DNA from: Calothrix sp. NIES-3974 | GTDB lineage: Bacteria; Cyanobacteriota; Cyanobacteriia; Cyanobacteriales; Nostocaceae | Direction: 5' to 3' | NCBI RefSeq assembly: GCF_002368395.1 | Contig: NZ_AP018254.1 | Location: forward strand, 992,001 to 1,056,000 | DNA: 64,000 nucleotides | Shown: positions 19,438 to 28,936 of the stretch, piece by piece | Layout of the letters: every line of letters starts with the position of its first letter | Numbering within the stretch: the first letter of the stretch is position 1 | Notes under the pieces: generated by a model | Databases searched by the model: none | The model's input: only the letters and a program-made list of their open reading frames with translations | What the model was told of the DNA's origin: nothing | Program-made: the position numbers and the translations under genes

Positions 19438-22400
19438 TCAAACGGAAATTTTTACATGGGAGCCTTGTTGATTCTTGCTGACTTCAATTCTAGCTTGAAA
19501 TGCCTCCTTGAGATGGGGCATATGGGTGACGGTGAGAATACAGGCGAAATCAGCAGCGATCGCATTGATTGCCGCAATTAGGCGATCGCATCCCTCCTTA
19601 TCCTGAGTGCCAAATCCTTCATCTACTATCAGTAATTGTAGGGATGCACCAGCCCGTTGGGCCAGAAGTTTTGCTAGGGCGAGGCGAATGGCAAAGTTGA
19701 TTCTAAAGGCTTCTCCGCCGGAATAGGTTTCGTAGGAGCGGGTTCCCCTGGCATCGGCAATTAAAATATCCAAGGTATCAATTAGTTTGGCATTTTTTTT
19801 GGGTTTGCCGTTACGTCCATATTTTTGGGTGACAAATTGGATATGGAGTTGGTTCGCGCTTAACCTCGCTAATAAGTGGTTAGTCTCGGCTTCCAGTTGG
19901 GGTAAAACATTTTCAATCATTAAAGCTTGGATACCGTTTTTGCCAAATGCCTGGGCTAATTCCTGGTATACTCGAAATTGCCGCCGGGCATCTTGTAATT
20001 CTTGTCTACTTTGGGCATATTCCTGCTGCAAACGGTCCAGTTGTTGTCCCATCTGCTCCAATTTTCCCATTTGTCCTAACAATTCATCTAGGTGACGACG
20101 ACGTTCCGCAAGTTTGGCTTCTAAGTTTTGAATTTGCACCGTCGGATTGGCGGTTTGTTCCAGTTGGGCAATAATTCCCTGAATTTGTTCCCCTAGTTGC
20201 TGTCGTTCCTGACTGCGGATTTGTAATGCTTCACCGATTTCTGCTAGCTGATTGCGCAGGTATGGATATTGTTGCTGGGCTGATTGTAATTGTTGATACC
20301 TTAATTGCCAGGCTTGCTCCCGTCGCAGGGCTTGACGGACTTGATTATGGGTGTTAGCGTCGTAATTGAGTTCCGTAATATATGTTTCAATTCTGACTAT
20401 TTCTTGGGCAATTGCCGAATTTGTCGCTTCCTGCTGGATTTTTGCTTCTAAATCCCGAATTTGGTTAACTAATTCTGGTCTACGGGCTGCTAACACGGCT
20501 TGACGCTTACAGGCATCTTTGATCTGCATCTGCCTTGCTTCTGCCCAGCGCCACCTTTCCACTTCGCTACGGGCAAGGGCATGGTCTTGTTCATTATAGT
20601 TTAAACTGTCCAGATATGCTTCTAATTCGGCTAATTCGGCGTGGGATTCGGGGTTATAATTATTAGTTTCCAGCAAATTAGTCAGTTTTTCTCGTTCCTG
20701 AGCTAAATTTTCTAACTGCACTTGAGCATCGCTAGTTAATTCTAACTGAGCAGTGAGTTGTCCCCGTTGTTCCCGGAGAGAATCGTAGGGAGCAAGTTTC
20801 TGGGATACTTCCCGATATTCTTGGCGTAATACTTGGATTTCCCGGTCAGATACTGCCATTTGCTCCCGAAATACCCATAACCGTCCTTCCGTTTCTTGGT
20901 ATTCGCTTTCGGTTTTTTTGGCTACTCGATGCCAATGGTGTTCATCTAGGGGTTGTTCGCAGAGGGGACAGGTGGCGTTCGGTGTGCGCAGCATCGATAA
21001 TTTTTGTTCTAATTCCCCTAAAAGACGCTCATATTCCCGTTGTTGAGCTTGTAGGCGTTCCATAAAATGTCTGCGTTCTTGACCCTTTTCTTGGACTCGT
21101 TGTAAATAAACACGGGTTTTTTCTAACTCTTCAATTTGGGTGGCCACTGCGAGAACCGCTTGTTGAATTTGTGGTTGTCGTTCGGATGCTCTGAGTAACT
21201 GGTTTTCGGTAGCTGTAATTTGTTCTATGCGAGCGACAATACCAGCTTTACTGCGCTCAATCTGACTTTTGAGGTGTAGGCGTTGTTGTAGGGCTGGAGA
21301 TACGCGCATTTGTAAATCATCCAGTTCACTTAATCGCGATCGCGCCGCATTTAATGTTTTTAAAGCTGCTTCTATTTCCGCAGATTTACTGAGGATTTGT
21401 TGGACTTCCTCTTCCTGTTGGTTCAAGGCTTCCAGTTGGGCTTGGGCTTGTTGCAGTTGTCGCTCTAGTTGTTGCAGGTGGGCTGCTAATTGTTGTTGTT
21501 TCTGTTGACGTTGTTGTTGTGCGCGGGAAAATTCTTGAAACTTGTTTGCAAGTGATTCTTCTTGGGATTGTAGTTGTTGATACTGGGTGAATCCCGCTTG
21601 GATTTGGTTTGCTTGCTGAAGTAAAGTTTCAATTTGACTTAGTTGGGAATGGATATTTTGCTTTTGTGTATCGAGGCGATCGCAATCTTGAGTTAGATGT
21701 TCATATTGTTGACGGACAAAGGTTAATTGGTCTTCCCAATTTTGGCGTTGGTGTTGGATTACCTGTAAACTTTGTAATTGGACAGTATCAAATTGTTGTA
21801 GCTGTTGGAGTTGATTTAATTGGGCTTCAATTTCCCCTCGACGCTGATCAATTGCATCCCTCTGTTGCAATTGCGATCGCATATTTTCTAAACTGCGTTC
21901 AAGTTCTTCTCCCTTCGCTTTAAACTGTCGCGATAAATCCTTGGCTTTTTCCTCCAGTTTATCGTATTGATTTAACTTTAATAATTCCGCTAATATTTCC
22001 TTCCGCTCGGCTGGACGTTTTAACATGAACTCGTCCGCTCGTCCTTGCCGCAAATAAGCTGAATTGATAAAAGTTTCATAATCTAGTTTAACATGCTCTA
22101 AAACCAATTCTTGAGTTGCCCTTAAACCTTTAGCGGTAAGCGCTTTAAACCCATTAGGAGTTTGAACTTGAAACTCAAGAACACTACTATTGCCTTTTTG
22201 ACGACTGCGAATTACCCGATATACCTGTTGATTTGCCTGAAAAGTAAAATCAACCCGCACATCCTTCAACCCGGTATGAATAATATCGTCTTCCGTCGCA
22301 GCTCTACTTTCCCCCCAAATAGCCCAAGTAATTGCTTCCAACAGCGAAGATTTTCCCGCTCCATTAGAACCGCTAATACATGCTGTGTGCAACCCCCGAA

Positions 22401-22461
22401 AATCTAAAGTTGCATCGCGATAACTTAGAAAGTTTTTGAGAGTTAGCTGAATCGGAATCAT
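19438..22461 (-). CDS. sbcC: DNA double-strand break repair ATPase, SbcC/Rad50 type
   Basis: ATPase subunit of the SbcCD (Rad50-Mre11-like) nuclease, which opens hairpins and processes DNA ends. It has 1007 residues. Walker A GSNGAGKS is at 31-38. Two very long Gln/Glu-rich coiled-coil arms flank a zinc hook with CPLC at 498-501. The ABC signature YSGGEAFR and Walker B LLIVDEGFG lie near the C-terminus. The sbcD partner is not adjacent, as is often the case in cyanobacteria. The ATG is at 22461. No terminator is visible in the 10-bp gap to mtnB. Confidence 0.96.
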   Translation of the reverse strand: MIPIQLTLKNFLSYRDATLDFRGLHTACISGSNGAGKSSLLEAITWAIWGESRAATEDDIIHTGLKDVRVDFTFQANQQVYRVIRSRQKGNSSVLEFQVQTPNGFKALTAKGLRATQELVLEHVKLDYETFINSAYLRQGRADEFMLKRPAERKEILAELLKLNQYDKLEEKAKDLSRQFKAKGEELERSLENMRSQLQQRDAIDQRRGEIEAQLNQLQQLQQFDTVQLQSLQVIQHQRQNWEDQLTFVRQQYEHLTQDCDRLDTQKQNIHSQLSQIETLLQQANQIQAGFTQYQQLQSQEESLANKFQEFSRAQQQRQQKQQQLAAHLQQLERQLQQAQAQLEALNQQEEEVQQILSKSAEIEAALKTLNAARSRLSELDDLQMRVSPALQQRLHLKSQIERSKAGIVARIEQITATENQLLRASERQPQIQQAVLAVATQIEELEKTRVYLQRVQEKGQERRHFMERLQAQQREYERLLGELEQKLSMLRTPNATCPLCEQPLDEHHWHRVAKKTESEYQETEGRLWVFREQMAVSDREIQVLRQEYREVSQKLAPYDSLREQRGQLTAQLELTSDAQVQLENLAQEREKLTNLLETNNYNPESHAELAELEAYLDSLNYNEQDHALARSEVERWRWAEARQMQIKDACKRQAVLAARRPELVNQIRDLEAKIQQEATNSAIAQEIVRIETYITELNYDANTHNQVRQALRREQAWQLRYQQLQSAQQQYPYLRNQLAEIGEALQIRSQERQQLGEQIQGIIAQLEQTANPTVQIQNLEAKLAERRRHLDELLGQMGKLEQMGQQLDRLQQEYAQSRQELQDARRQFRVYQELAQAFGKNGIQALMIENVLPQLEAETNHLLARLSANQLHIQFVTQKYGRNGKPKKNAKLIDTLDILIADARGTRSYETYSGGEAFRINFAIRLALAKLLAQRAGASLQLLIVDEGFGTQDKEGCDRLIAAINAIAADFACILTVTHMPHLKEAFQARIEVSKNQQGSHVKISV

Positions 22462-23346
22462 CGAGGCTTTTTGCCGTAAATTTTACTTGCCATTGATGTT
22501 AAGTTTAGCTAGGCAAAAATCATGTTTCTAGCCTGCACACCCTGGTTTTTACAAAAATTAATATTTGCCGACAATAAATTTCCTGATAATGGCTGAATTT
22601 ATTTTATTTTCCAGGATAAAAAATGGGTTACTTTTAACAATCCCCTCAAAGGCAATACAAAAAATTATACCCTGGATTGGGAGCCAATTCCTAAGACTAA
22701 CGGGGAATCAAGGATTAGCCTCCATGTAACACTAACACCAGAACCGACAAAAGTGGTTTTTCCTGCTCCCTACTTCCTATTGCCTAATTCCCACTCCCTA
22801 ATTTCAAGCAAACATTCAGGAACAAAGGTGATATACCGTCGTCGTCAACTTTACCTATATCCATCGCGATCGCAATTTTGCCAAAATCAGCTGAATCTAG
22901 ATTTTGAGTAACGGATTGATTACCCCTTAATCTCTATTCCCTGTGTTTTTTGCCAAAAGTTCAGGGTTAGTGGTAGTAGTTGTCAAAATTCTAATTGTAT
23001 ACCATGTGTACAAATCATTGCTGTATAAACCCTAAATCTGAGCGAGTAAGCATTAAGAAATAAAGCAATATATCGAGCAATCATAATCACCCTTGGTTGT
23101 TCAAAACTAGGAATAGCAGTGATTTCAACTCAGGGTGAGTAGTATTTTTATAAAAAACTTCAAAATTTCGATGGTAATTTTGCCTAAACATTAAGAAATA
23201 TATAGAAAATCAACTTGTAAAATAAAATCTTCTCAAACTGGAACAAACAAAGACGGATAAATGAAACATTATCCGTGAAATTGCGTCATTAAAAATAAAA
23301 TTGATCTGCTCAAACCTGGAAACTAACTTACAAAGGAATCAATCCC
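22462..23346. other. Intergenic region upstream of sbcC and an exported protein gene
   Basis: About 885 bp between divergent genes, AT-rich, with a HIP1 site near 22865. It should contain both promoters. An AAAGGAAT ribosome binding site precedes the ATG at 23347. I see no gene, RNA or clear repeat element in the rest. Confidence 0.4.
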
Positions 23347-24042
23347 ATGAAACGCCTTCATCCTTGGAAAATCAGCACTGCCACCCTAGCTGCAATAACC
23401 ATGAGTGTAAGTGCGATCGCACCTGTAATTACTCTATCACCAGTTAACGCCCAAACCAACAACGGTAACTATCGCATCGGTCAATTACCTGGTTTTGGAC
23501 GTAGTACAACCATCAGTAGGGGTGCAAGAATTCCCACCAAATACGAAAAAGACAAGATTTTTTTAGTCCCAGGGGAAACAATGCAAGTCACCCTTAAAGT
23601 TGCCAACAACTTAGTGGAACGTCCCGGTGGACCTGTTTTAGTACCGATGAATAGCCAAATCCGTGGTGAATTCGTACCTGTAACCCGCAACTCCGTCCAA
23701 GGAACCCAATTTGTCGCGAGAGAAATTATCTTCCCCACTGGAGAACGGGAAAACATTAACGCTAACTCTAATGTTATCACCCGCACCGAAAAAATCAGAA
23801 GGGGTGCAAACACCGGGGAAATTCTCCGAGATGCAGGATATGGAGCTGCTGCTGCTGCGGTCATTGCGCTTCTAACTGGGAACCGCAAAATTGAATGGGG
23901 TGAGTTGCTAGTTGGTGGTGGTGTTGGCAGTATTTACCGCGTCATCAAAGGTGGAAGAGAAGCTGATTTACTTGCAGTCGATACCAAACAAGATTTAACG
24001 TTGGTTTTGAATTCTCCCCTCACAGTACCTCAGTATCGTTAA
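23347..24042 (+). CDS. Exported protein with a VirB10/TrbI-like beta domain
   Basis: It has 231 residues with a signal peptide ending near VNAQ. The mature part starts with a short linker, then GARIPTKYEKDKIFLVPGE, PVLVPMNSQIRGEF, QFVAREIIFPTGE and INANSNVITRTEKIRRG, followed by a Gly/Ala-rich segment and a short beta tail. The same domain forms the C-terminal half of the SLH protein at 25229, so the two are paralogous in this part. The layout (a RIP start, a VLVP or VVIPSGSR strand, then FPNG) recalls the C-terminal domain of TrbI/VirB10 secretion proteins, but this is inference. It is probably periplasmic. It is followed by a clear terminator. Confidence 0.8.
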   Translation: MKRLHPWKISTATLAAITMSVSAIAPVITLSPVNAQTNNGNYRIGQLPGFGRSTTISRGARIPTKYEKDKIFLVPGETMQVTLKVANNLVERPGGPVLVPMNSQIRGEFVPVTRNSVQGTQFVAREIIFPTGERENINANSNVITRTEKIRRGANTGEILRDAGYGAAAAAVIALLTGNRKIEWGELLVGGGVGSIYRVIKGGREADLLAVDTKQDLTLVLNSPLTVPQYR

Positions 24043-24172
24043 TTGTAGGATAGAGGAGACAGAATACAGGATACAGGAGAATTAATTCCTTCGTTGACTG
24101 GATAACCTGAAATAATAATTACAGCAGTTTTGAGATTTCAAAAAGTGCGTTATTTAAGTTTTAAACGCTGAC

Positions 24173-24230
24173 TCAAAACCGCTTTTACCAAACAAGTTAA
24201 AAGCTAAAGGAATTGGTTTTGACTTTTTTA
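24173..24230 (+). terminator. Nested-stem intrinsic terminator
   Basis: An outer 8-bp stem TCAAAACC / GGTTTTGA encloses an inner 7-bp stem GCTTTTA / TAAAAGC and is followed by CTTTTTTATTTTT. It is placed 130 bp after the stop of the exported protein gene. Confidence 0.8.
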
Positions 24231-24428
24231 TTTTTCATCCCCTATCCTGTATTCCTTTATTCTGCTGTATTTTTTTAATATTGTTAATCTTAATATATTT
24301 ACCATCACAACCCCGTAACATTTTCAATTCATATTTGTATTTAGCAACGCCAATTTTTTTGATGGGTGAGAAAAGGCACGTAGTAGCGCTAGTCTACGAC
24401 GACCCTGCGGGTATAGCACCTCGATATT

Positions 24429-24483
24429 AACGTGAGTTCCAGTATCATTCGTAGGAATATATAAGTTTTTAAAAACCTCCTAG
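24429..24483 (-). mobile_element. MITE-like element, family A, truncated inverted copy
   Basis: Carries the terminal repeat AACGTGAGTTC and the adjoining CAGTATCATTCGTAGGA and GTTTTTAAAAACCTCC segments of family A in reverse orientation. About 29 bp are deleted inside, and the whole other half is missing. A family B element starts at its broken edge. Confidence 0.75.
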
Positions 24484-24484
24484 T

Positions 24485-24662
24485 CCTGCATTTCTCACAA
24501 ATTCCTAAAACTTACAGGGAGTAGGGAGTAGCGATAGTCCTTAGAAGGAAAATCAATCCTTCACCCAAGACTTATAACCTACTCGTGAGAAATCCGGGTA
24601 GGGAGTAGTCAGAAAATCAATCCGTTATTCAAGGCTTACAACTTACTCGTGAGAAATCCAGG
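24485..24662 (+). mobile_element. MITE-like element, family B, with duplicated right half
   Basis: Bases 24485-24597 run from CCTGCATTTCTCAC to GTGAGAAATCCGG, a terminal inverted repeat. The right half is then repeated to about 24662, ending GTGAGAAATCCAGG. There is no coding content. Confidence 0.75.
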
Positions 24663-25228
24663 TTTTGTCTAGTAGAAAAGCAATTATTTATCAACTAGAG
24701 GAAATGCTATCTATATGTATTTATTTTTGACCGATAAATATCATTATTGTATGGTGAATTTCATTTCCAAAAATATAGTATTAATCATCTAATCAGAATT
24801 TCATAAATTTTCTGTTGAATCTTCAAATAAATTAGATAATTTACCGTAATTCAGGGATTAAGGATAATTATCTCAAATATTTTACCACGATATATTTGCA
24901 GGGATGGAATCTAAAGTTTTGGTTAAACTTACAGGTATTTACAGATAATTTTACCTGTGATTATCTCCATTAATTGACTAATAAATACATCCCAAATATT
25001 CCACCTTAATTTCACATCAAATTACATCACATGTAACTGGAAACTTTTTCACCAGGTTACAGTCTAAGGAGTTAAGTATTTCTCCAATGCACATATCTAT
25101 AAAATGCAAGCTTTCTCAATCAAAATATCAAACATACATGGAACATATAACAGCATAAATAGTCACTAAGAATAACAGAAGAAAACCTAAACTAAAAAAA
25201 TAAACAAATCCAAGGAGAACGAAAACAA

Positions 25229-26491
25229 ATGGCTAAAAAAATGAAATTTCAACCCAAAATCGCCGGCTTAATGGCATCAGTAATGACAGCCGGAACCCTT
25301 GCCCCACTTGCTATTTCCGCCCCCAGTGTTGCCCAAACTTCCTCATCTTTTTTCGATGTTAGCTCTAACTATTGGGCAGCTCCATTCATTCAACAATTAG
25401 CACAACGGGGTGTAATCGCTGGATTCCCCGATGGTTCTTTCCGTCCAGATGCACCCGTAACCCGCGCTCAATTTGCATCGATGGTAACGGCTGCTTTCCA
25501 AAAATCACAAATTCGTCAGCCAATTAGATTTAATGACGTACCCGCCAATTTCTGGGCTAACAGCGCTATTCAAAGAGCTTACAGCACAGGTTTCCTATCG
25601 GGATATCCTGGTAATATTTTCCAACCCAACCAAGAAATTCCCCGTGAACAAGTTTTAGTTTCTCTGGCTAACGGTCTCCAATTCAATACACCAAATAATC
25701 CCGAAAACGTCCTCAGCTACTACAACGATTCATTTAACATTTCGGGATTTGCACGCAATCCTATTGCTGCTGCAACTGTGAATAACATGGTTGTGAACCA
25801 TCCGAATCTGAGAAATCTCAATCCTCGTGCAGTCGCAACCCGCGCTCAAGTAGCTGCATTTATCTATCAAGCTCTAGTGAGAAACAACCAAGCTAGTGCG
25901 ATCAATTCACCCTACATCGTCGCTTGGAATAACAATAACGGTGGTGGAAACGGCTCCGTTGCAGTTATTATTCCGGAAGGAACAAGAATTCCCGTCAGAT
26001 ACGCTCAAGCAGAAAAAATTCTCGTCACCAAAGACGAAACTGCACCTTTAACCCTAACAGTCGCTCAAAATATCGTCACTGAACAAGGTGCTGTTGTTAT
26101 TCCTTCCGGTAGTCGGGTGATTGGTCAACTCCGTCCTGTGAAAGAACAGGGTGGTTCCCAATTTGTGGCAGAAAGAATCGTTTTCCCTAACGGTACTGAG
26201 TACAGAGTCAATGCCAAATCCGAAGTGATTACCAGAACTGAAACCGTTAGACGGGGTTCTCGCACCGCATCTATTGCGAGAAATGCTGTTTTAGGTGCAG
26301 GAGCAGCAGCAGCAGTATCAGCAGTGACGGGGGATAGGGCGATCGCAACTGAAGAGGTACTCGGTGGAGCCGCAATTGGTGGTTTAATTGGTTTATTCTT
26401 CGGCAGACAAAGTGTTGATTTAATCGCCATCAATCCTAACACTGATTTACAAATGACCATCGGTGAAAATCTGCAAATCTCCCTCCGTTAG
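25229..26491 (+). CDS. SLH-domain exported protein with VirB10-like C-terminal domain
   Basis: It has 420 residues. A signal peptide (LAISAPSVAQT) is followed by three S-layer homology domains, roughly residues 32-85, 95-150 and 165-215; the first shows FFDVSSNYWAAPFIQQL and GFPDGSFRPDAPVTRAQFA. A Gly/Asn linker leads to a second domain from about 245 with GTRIPVRYAQAEKILV, GAVVIPSGSRVIGQL and FVAERIVFPNG, then a Gly-rich hydrophobic segment and a beta tail. SLH domains attach proteins to secondary cell wall polymers or peptidoglycan, so it should sit at the cell envelope. The second domain is shared with the gene at 23347. CAAGGAGAACG is a good ribosome binding site. Confidence 0.88.
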   Translation: MAKKMKFQPKIAGLMASVMTAGTLAPLAISAPSVAQTSSSFFDVSSNYWAAPFIQQLAQRGVIAGFPDGSFRPDAPVTRAQFASMVTAAFQKSQIRQPIRFNDVPANFWANSAIQRAYSTGFLSGYPGNIFQPNQEIPREQVLVSLANGLQFNTPNNPENVLSYYNDSFNISGFARNPIAAATVNNMVVNHPNLRNLNPRAVATRAQVAAFIYQALVRNNQASAINSPYIVAWNNNNGGGNGSVAVIIPEGTRIPVRYAQAEKILVTKDETAPLTLTVAQNIVTEQGAVVIPSGSRVIGQLRPVKEQGGSQFVAERIVFPNGTEYRVNAKSEVITRTETVRRGSRTASIARNAVLGAGAAAAVSAVTGDRAIATEEVLGGAAIGGLIGLFFGRQSVDLIAINPNTDLQMTIGENLQISLR

Positions 26492-26528
26492 AAATGGGGT
26501 GGTAGAAATAGGGTGGAGGAGATAGGTA

Positions 26529-26653
26529 AGTAGGTAGGTGCAATCAAACATAAAACCGCAACATAACCGCTCATTCGGTTCAAAGCCTTACTCCCGTACA
26601 GACGCGATATATCACGTCTCTCCCTGTACAGATGACCCGACGGGTCGTCTCTA
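26529..26653. repeat. Composite dispersed repeat with two palindromes
   Basis: About 50 bp (TAGGTAGGTGCAATCAAACA onward, to TCATTCGG) are shared with 33286-33333. They are followed by GACGCGATATATCACGTCTC and then by a GACCCGACGGGTC hairpin. The tail of the histidine kinase gene overlaps its right edge. Confidence 0.75.
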
Positions 26654-26657
26654 CTCC

Positions 26658-28070
26658 CTACTTCCCGACTCCCCCTGCAACGGGTAGCCAAACAATAAAA
26701 GTCGTTCCGGGGTTAGTGTCAGACTTGATAACAGAATCCAGTGCAGGGCTGAAAACTTGGATTTCGCCCTGCATTTGTTCGATTAATTGTTTGGCGATCG
26801 CATATCCTAAACCTGTACCGGGTATATCCGTCTGAGCTTGGATACCTCGATAACCCCTTTCCCCTAAATGGGATAAATCTTCCGGGGAAATACCAGGACC
26901 AGTGTCACTAATTGCTACACCCTGCATTGTTTCCGTTTCTAAACCAGCTTGGATGAGGATTTTGCCACCGGCGGGTGTATATTTTAAAGCATTGTCGAGA
27001 ATATTACTTAAAACTTCCCGCAAAGCTTTAGGGTTAGCGCTGATGGGGGGTAGGGAAACGGGGATTTCGGTGACAACTTGTAAATGACGTTCGAGAGCGA
27101 TCGCTTTGACTGAATCGAGCAAAGGCAAAAGAATTTCTAAAAAGCTACAATCGACTTGTTGTTCCCCGGCACCAGGTAAAAGTAAGGTTGGTTTAGGATA
27201 ATTACTGGGAGTTTCGACAACAAGTTGATTTGCTGGTGCAAAAATTGGTTTTAAATCTTCAATATTTAAATCAATTGCTTCATCAAACTTTTGTAATAAC
27301 TCCTGTAATCTATCGCTTTCTCTGACAATCGAAGCCGCCGTTTCCCGATTTGTATCCCCCACTTTTAAGCGTTTTAATAACAGCTTGCCAAAGGTTCGTA
27401 AGGCAGTTAAGGGATTACGAAATTGGTGCAATAAATTATCCAATAAATCAATTTGTTTTTCTTGAAACAATTGCTGTTCATGCAATTGACGCTGAAACCA
27501 AGCCCGTTGTCGATCTAAAATACAAGCGATCGCCAAAGTTTGAGCAATCTTTTCAATTTTCACTCGCTCCTGTCGATGCCATACCCGGTCTTCGCGAATT
27601 GTCACCAACACCCCCACAATCACATCCTCATGTATCAAAGGCAAAGCCATGCGATCGCCGCGCACCACATACTCATCGCTAGAATTGCCAGAAGCAGTCA
27701 AGTCAATTTCATCCCCAGGCAAATAGCCCCTCGTAAAGCCCTGGAAAGCGTCTGTAACAGGTGTACCGAGTAAATTCCTTGTTAGCCCCAAATCCGCCAG
27801 TTCCACCCCATCTGCGTCGCGGCTAGATGCGATCGCTTCCGTATCCGGATACACTACAACCGGTAACAACTTCGCCTCACCCGTATGGTTATCAACAAAA
27901 TCCTGGGTTAAATACACAATACTCAACGTCGCTCCCAAGCTTTGAGCTAGTAGCGCCATTTGCGATCGCGCAAGGGCAATAAATTCTGAACTGGCAGACA
28001 CTAACATTTTCCGTGTTGCTTTTGATTGAGATTGCAAAAAACTAATACTCGACAATTCATCCTTTGCCAA
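26658..28070 (-). CDS. GAF-domain sensor histidine kinase
   Basis: Two-component sensor kinase without membrane segments, so probably cytoplasmic. The N-terminal roughly 190 residues form a GAF-like sensory domain. The H-box HQFRNPLTALR carries the phospho-accepting His215. The ATPase domain shows the N-box NILDNALKYTP, G1 ISDTGPGIS and G2 GTGLGYAIAKQLI. It has 470 residues. No response regulator is adjacent, so its partner is unknown. The ligand cannot be read from the sequence; no Cys that would suggest a bilin site stands out in the GAF part. Confidence 0.93.
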   Translation of the reverse strand: MAKDELSSISFLQSQSKATRKMLVSASSEFIALARSQMALLAQSLGATLSIVYLTQDFVDNHTGEAKLLPVVVYPDTEAIASSRDADGVELADLGLTRNLLGTPVTDAFQGFTRGYLPGDEIDLTASGNSSDEYVVRGDRMALPLIHEDVIVGVLVTIREDRVWHRQERVKIEKIAQTLAIACILDRQRAWFQRQLHEQQLFQEKQIDLLDNLLHQFRNPLTALRTFGKLLLKRLKVGDTNRETAASIVRESDRLQELLQKFDEAIDLNIEDLKPIFAPANQLVVETPSNYPKPTLLLPGAGEQQVDCSFLEILLPLLDSVKAIALERHLQVVTEIPVSLPPISANPKALREVLSNILDNALKYTPAGGKILIQAGLETETMQGVAISDTGPGISPEDLSHLGERGYRGIQAQTDIPGTGLGYAIAKQLIEQMQGEIQVFSPALDSVIKSDTNPGTTFIVWLPVAGGVGK

Positions 28071-28618
28071 GGGAAGGTCAGAAGTTAGCAGGTATGTATC
28101 TCCTTTGCACGGGAGACACGCAGAGATGTCAATCGGAAGGGGGAACAGCTATTATGTTATTTTTCATTCATTTTAGAGACTTCTAATCAGGGTCTAAAAA
28201 TGCTAACTATAAAAGTCCCTGCACAAATATTAACTAAATTCTAGCCTTTGTCAGTGCCAACAGTGAGCTTACCCCTAAATCTCCCCTCCCAGTAGTCTAA
28301 CGAGTAAAAATGGATGGGTAGAGACAAGAGCAGAACAGGGAAGGAAAAAACCACTTTCATGCCTTCTGGCGTACACGCTTTATAATGGCTACTCCCTCTT
28401 CAATCTCAAGTCGAGGAACTCCTCACAGAGGTATACTCGAGTTTTTTCCCATATAAAATTAGGAGTCCTATACATTTACTATTTTTAATCAAATTTCTTC
28501 AAAGAGTTGTATCAATACTTTAAAAACAGTTGATTTTTTAAGCTAGAACTTTTATAATTACGACGGATTTTGTAGCTATAACTACAATCTATTGCTTTAA
28601 AATTAGGAGGAAAATAGC
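28071..28618. other. Intergenic region upstream of the DUF3155-type gene
   Basis: About 550 bp between the divergent kinase and small basic protein genes. It contains a short repeat, CCACTTTCATGCCTTCTGG (28350-28368), which recurs near 55250-55270. No other gene or RNA was seen. It ends with the AGGAGG ribosome binding site at 28605-28610. Confidence 0.4.
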
Positions 28619-28936
28619 TTGGCTAGGAGACGCAAGCGGAAAAGCCGTCGTCGCCAGGAAGGGAGACGGATTTTGGAGCATGTACCTCAGTACAGCATAG
28701 AAAGTGGTGAAGAAAAACCAGTGACAGCAGCAAGAAAATTCATTCAAGCTGAAGGAATCTTGCCACCTGCGCTACTGCTTGTAAAGCGCAACGAACATAC
28801 AACAGACCGTTATTTTTGGGCTGAGAAAGGATTATTCGGAGCGCAGTATGTCGAAGAGAATCATTTCCTATTTCCTAGCCTGAGAACACTTGAAGGTTCC
28901 CCAGCGCAGGAACAACTCGCATTGGCGGGTCGATAA
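28619..28936 (+). CDS. Small basic conserved cyanobacterial protein (DUF3155-like)
   Basis: It has 105 residues, beginning with an Arg/Lys block (ARRRKRKSRRRQEGRR) and followed by a conserved-looking globular part (HTTDRYFWAEKGLFGAQYVEE). I match it from memory to the DUF3155 family, which is cyanobacteria-specific and of unknown function. The start is TTG at 28619, set by a perfect AGGAGG 8 bases upstream; there is no in-frame ATG. The basic head suggests nucleic acid binding (inference). Confidence 0.8.
   Translation: MARRRKRKSRRRQEGRRILEHVPQYSIESGEEKPVTAARKFIQAEGILPPALLLVKRNEHTTDRYFWAEKGLFGAQYVEENHFLFPSLRTLEGSPAQEQLALAGR

Larger units (their letters stand above)
24043..25228. other. Repeat-filled intergenic region
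   Basis: About 1.2 kb without a gene. It holds the terminator of the upstream gene (24173-24230), a short dispersed repeat shared with 51293-51328, a truncated family A element, one full and one half family B element, and then AT-rich sequence up to the CAAGGAGAA ribosome binding site of the SLH gene. Confidence 0.6.
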
